From: Vulcanimicrobiota bacterium
GTDB taxonomy: Bacteria > Vulcanimicrobiota > Vulcanimicrobiia > Vulcanimicrobiales > Vulcanimicrobiaceae
Reading direction: 5' to 3'
DNA length: 64,000 nt
Assembly (NCBI GenBank): GCA_027307235.1
Contig: DAHUXH010000012.1
Coordinates: 62,001 to 126,000 of the forward strand
Shown piece after piece: positions 61,319 to 64,000 of the stretch. Position numbers and translations under genes: made by a program. Position 1 is the first letter of the stretch; each line of letters opens with the position of its first letter. The notes below the pieces were generated by a model. That model did not search any database and was not told the origin of the DNA. It worked only from the letters and a program-made list of their open reading frames with translations.

Positions 61319-64000
61319 TTACGGTTTGACCGTGCTCACTCCGTCGATCGGCTTCATGTTGGCCGCTTTCAGCGCATCTGAGAGCGGTTGGATGGTCTTG
61401 GTCACGAAGTCGTTGTACTGGGTGACCGCAGCCGGGTAGCGCACGTCGATCTTACTTGCGAACTCGCGCAATGGCGGTGAGATGATGCCACCGCTGACGA
61501 ACGTCAGGTTGCCGATGTCTTCGCGCAGGAAGCCGGGGCGCTGGATCGAGTCCTCGTCGTTGTGATAGTCGGCGGTGAGCACGTTGAAGATCGTGTCGTG
61601 CGCCGCCATCGCCGTGTCGAGTTGCTGCGAAAGCGCGGCGTTGTTCGTCTTCTTGGCCGCGGTTTGTGCGGCTGCGATCGCCTTCTTCGCCGTATCCAGG
61701 TTGTTGAGCATGGTGTCGATCACGGAGTACTTGGCCGAGTACTTCAGCGCGAACTGGTAGGACTCGTCGAACTCCGCTTGCGTCATCTTGGTCCGCGGAT
61801 CGGGTTTGACGACCGCAGGCTGCGTGAACGTCCGCCCGTCGATGGTGAGGCGAATCGTGTAACGGCCCGGCGGAACGCTCGGACCGAAGTTCGGTCCTTG
61901 ATAACGTTCGCGCGCGGCGCCGGTCCACTTCACCGGACCGTTGGTTTGGAAGCCCCACGTGTAGCGGTTCAAGCCGATCTTGTTCGGCAAATAGGGTTGC
62001 TCCTTACCGCCGACTTTGTGCGTGCCTTGCAGCGTGAGGACCGCGTGTCCGAGCGCGTCGAGCACGTCGAGCTTCGGCGGAGTCGGTGACACCGTCTTCT
62101 GATAATACGTGATCATCACACCGTACGGCGGATTCTCGCCGGTGAAATCGGTGTAGGTGCCTTCATCGTTGGAGTGCAGATTGTACTCGTACGACGTGCG
62201 CGGGGTGAAGAGCGCCGCGCCCTGCGCCATTGCTTGCGGCAAACCCTGAATGCCGGCCAGATCGTCGAAGACGTACACCGAGCGGCCATGCGTCGCGATC
62301 ACGAGATCGTTGAACTCCGGCTGGATGCGGATGTCGCGCACCGAAACGGTCGGAATGCCCATCTTGAAGTCTTGCCACGTGGTCCCGGAATCGAACGAGA
62401 TCTTGATGCCGGTCTCCGTGCCGAGATACAGGATGTTGGGATTGCGCGAGTCGGGATGGATGGTGCGCACCAGTTCTTCTTTGCCGAGATTCCCGGCAAG
62501 AGATGACCAGCTCTTGCCGTAGTCGTGCGTCACGTAGACGTACGGCGCGAAATCGCCAAGGTAGTGGTTGTCGAAAATCGCATACGCGGTTCCCGGATCG
62601 AAGTACGACGGCGCCACCGTGGCTACGCGGCCGTACATCGGCGCGCCGCTCGGCGTCACGTCTTTCCAGGTCTTGCCGCTGTCGAGCGTGACGTGGATGA
62701 GTCCGTCGTCGGATCCCACCCAAATCTCGCCTCTGCGAATCGTCGACGGTTCGATGTCGAGCAGCGTGTCGAAGTTCTCCGCGCTGGACACGTCGTGAAC
62801 CAGCGGGCCGCCGGTGGGCTGCTGACGCGACTTGTCGTTACGCGTAAGGTCGGGGCTGATTGCTTTCCACGAAATTCCGTGGTCGGTCGACTGGAACACC
62901 ACGTTGCCGCCAAGGTAGCCGATGTTGCCGTTCCACGGCGCGAACGAGATCGGTGATTCCCAGTTGAAGCGATACTTTGCTTGCGAGATGTCATACGCTT
63001 GAACGCCGTTCCCGATGTACGGAATCCCGCCGAACGAATCAAGCGTCTTTTTGTTGAAAACGGTGATGTTGCCGGTCTCGGAGTCGCTCCAAATCCAGTC
63101 GGGATTGACCGGATCGGGAACGGCCCACTCGCCGTCGCCGCCGTTGACCGATATCACGTGCGAGTTGAGAATACCGCTCGGATCGAGCGAATTCGACGGA
63201 AAGCACCACGCGCTGTTGTCTTGCCAGCCGCCGCAGATCGTGTACGGGTTCTCGTTCGAGAGACCGACACGGTAGACTTCGCCGATCGGAATTTGTCGCC
63301 CGAACGACCAGGTGGTGCCGTCGTCGACGGTGATGGCGTATCCGCCATCTTCACCGATGATGATGCGTTCGGGATTGCTCGGATCGATCCAGATGGCGTG
63401 ATGATCGACGTGATTGCCTCGGCCGATCTCGGTGAACTTCTTACCGCCGTCTTTCGAGAGCGCGAGAAATTCCGAGACCGCGTACACCTTGTCGGCGTCC
63501 TTGGGATCGACCGCGATGTGGCTGAAATAGAAGGGGCGTTGGTCGACGAGCGTGTCGTCGCTCACCATCGTCCACGACGCACCGGCATCGTCGGAGCGGA
63601 ACAAAATGCCGTCCTTCGATTCGATGATCGCGTAGACGCGTTTGGGATTGCTCGGCGCGATCGCGATGGCGATGCGGCCGGTGGTGCCGGCCGGCAAGCC
63701 GCTGCCGGTCAGCTTCTTCCAGGTCTTGCCGCCGTCGGTCGACTTGTACAGCCCGTCATCGGGGCCGCCGCTCTGGAAGTTCCAGGGCATGCGGCGGAAC
63801 TGCCACATACCGGCATAGAGCACGTTTGGATCCTTCGGGTCCATCGCCATGTCGGAGACGCCGCTCATCGGACCGACGAAGAGCGTCTGCGTCCAGGTCT
63901 TGCCGCCGTCTTCACTGCGATAGACGCCGCGATCGTGCGAGTCTTTGAAGATGTCGCCGAGGGCACCGACGACAACGATGTTCGGATTTTGCGGATCGAT
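61319..64000 (-). CDS. BNR/VPS10-type repeat protein, N-terminus cut by window
   Basis: At least 893 residues of a probable extracellular or periplasmic beta-propeller protein. The visible part has many BNR repeats of the type S-x-D-G-G-x-T-W (YRSEDGGKTWTQTLF, YKSTDGGKTWKKLTG, HDYGKSWSSLAGNLG, FDSGTTWQDF). These propellers are followed by a domain with GPSVPPGRYTIRLTIDG and a C-terminal helical part (ALKYSAKYSVIDTMLNNLDT). The frame is open to the window edge, so the signal sequence lies outside. Related proteins are annotated as glycosyl hydrolases or sortilin-like; catalytic residues are not visible, so activity is uncertain. Confidence 0.85.
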   Translation of the reverse strand: MDPQNPNIVVVGALGDIFKDSHDRGVYRSEDGGKTWTQTLFVGPMSGVSDMAMDPKDPNVLYAGMWQFRRMPWNFQSGGPDDGLYKSTDGGKTWKKLTGSGLPAGTTGRIAIAIAPSNPKRVYAIIESKDGILFRSDDAGASWTMVSDDTLVDQRPFYFSHIAVDPKDADKVYAVSEFLALSKDGGKKFTEIGRGNHVDHHAIWIDPSNPERIIIGEDGGYAITVDDGTTWSFGRQIPIGEVYRVGLSNENPYTICGGWQDNSAWCFPSNSLDPSGILNSHVISVNGGDGEWAVPDPVNPDWIWSDSETGNITVFNKKTLDSFGGIPYIGNGVQAYDISQAKYRFNWESPISFAPWNGNIGYLGGNVVFQSTDHGISWKAISPDLTRNDKSRQQPTGGPLVHDVSSAENFDTLLDIEPSTIRRGEIWVGSDDGLIHVTLDSGKTWKDVTPSGAPMYGRVATVAPSYFDPGTAYAIFDNHYLGDFAPYVYVTHDYGKSWSSLAGNLGKEELVRTIHPDSRNPNILYLGTETGIKISFDSGTTWQDFKMGIPTVSVRDIRIQPEFNDLVIATHGRSVYVFDDLAGIQGLPQAMAQGAALFTPRTSYEYNLHSNDEGTYTDFTGENPPYGVMITYYQKTVSPTPPKLDVLDALGHAVLTLQGTHKVGGKEQPYLPNKIGLNRYTWGFQTNGPVKWTGAARERYQGPNFGPSVPPGRYTIRLTIDGRTFTQPAVVKPDPRTKMTQAEFDESYQFALKYSAKYSVIDTMLNNLDTAKKAIAAAQTAAKKTNNAALSQQLDTAMAAHDTIFNVLTADYHNDEDSIQRPGFLREDIGNLTFVSGGIISPPLREFASKIDVRYPAAVTQYNDFVTKTIQPLSDALKAANMKPIDGVSTVKP

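Noticed and set aside
1-64000. CRISPR array, rRNA operon or insertion sequence
   Set aside because: No regularly spaced repeats, rRNA signatures, transposase motifs or terminal inverted repeats were seen.

Overview
This window is a GC-rich (roughly 60-65% by eye), gene-dense bacterial chromosome segment of about 60 protein genes and one tRNA. No rRNA or other lineage marker settles the taxonomy. The combination of a clade II nitrous oxide reductase locus, an ADOP-type orphan permease with its PadR regulator, DUF1501/DUF1800 secreted proteins and a large BNR-repeat protein is typical of soil lineages such as Eremiobacterota, Acidobacteriota or Gemmatimonadota. That placement is inference.

Layout. 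1-5194 (minus): nosZ, a small membrane protein, a NosD-NosF fusion and nosY (cut by the window edge). 5401-12373: acetyltransferase, ADOP permease with PadR, MFS/POT transporter, gamma-glutamyltransferase, DUF1801. 13001-20111: rpsF-ssb, an orphan RND pump, bifunctional rel and apt. 20198-25255: a TonB-like pair, then DUF1800, DUF1501, metallo-hydrolase and acetyltransferase on the minus strand. 25355-33653: leucine catabolism (MCC beta, methylglutaconyl-CoA hydratase, MCC alpha, alpha/beta hydrolase, HMG-CoA lyase) on the plus strand, split by a minus-strand operon of a cytochrome b and an MsrP-like molybdoenzyme. 33699-41538: phosphoesterase, glycosyltransferase, purEK, GH5-like hydrolase, SDR, DUF4097. 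41600-45063: YceI and a Fur-regulated zinc/manganese-type ABC importer.

45168-50090 is an accessory region next to tRNA-Ala(CGC). It holds an AbiE type IV toxin-antitoxin pair and a conjugation fragment (TrbI/VirB10, VirB1-like, TraF) that looks truncated at both ends. 50264-64000 returns to chromosomal genes: CDGSH protein plus ferredoxin reductase plus DUF488, an M3 peptidase, a NatAB-like ABC exporter, a chemoreceptor, a 48-residue protein behind a structured leader with an activator-type promoter, a GreA-like factor, an AIM24 protein and a BNR-repeat protein (cut by the window edge).

Most unusual points: the NosD-NosF fusion, which would change the known transporter stoichiometry; the glycosyltransferase start codon buried in a perfect 15-bp hairpin; the promoter, leader and microprotein at 59677-59964; an AT-rich promoter with an overlapping 12-bp operator at 40670-40710; and three convergent gene pairs that share the same CTAG overlapping stops.
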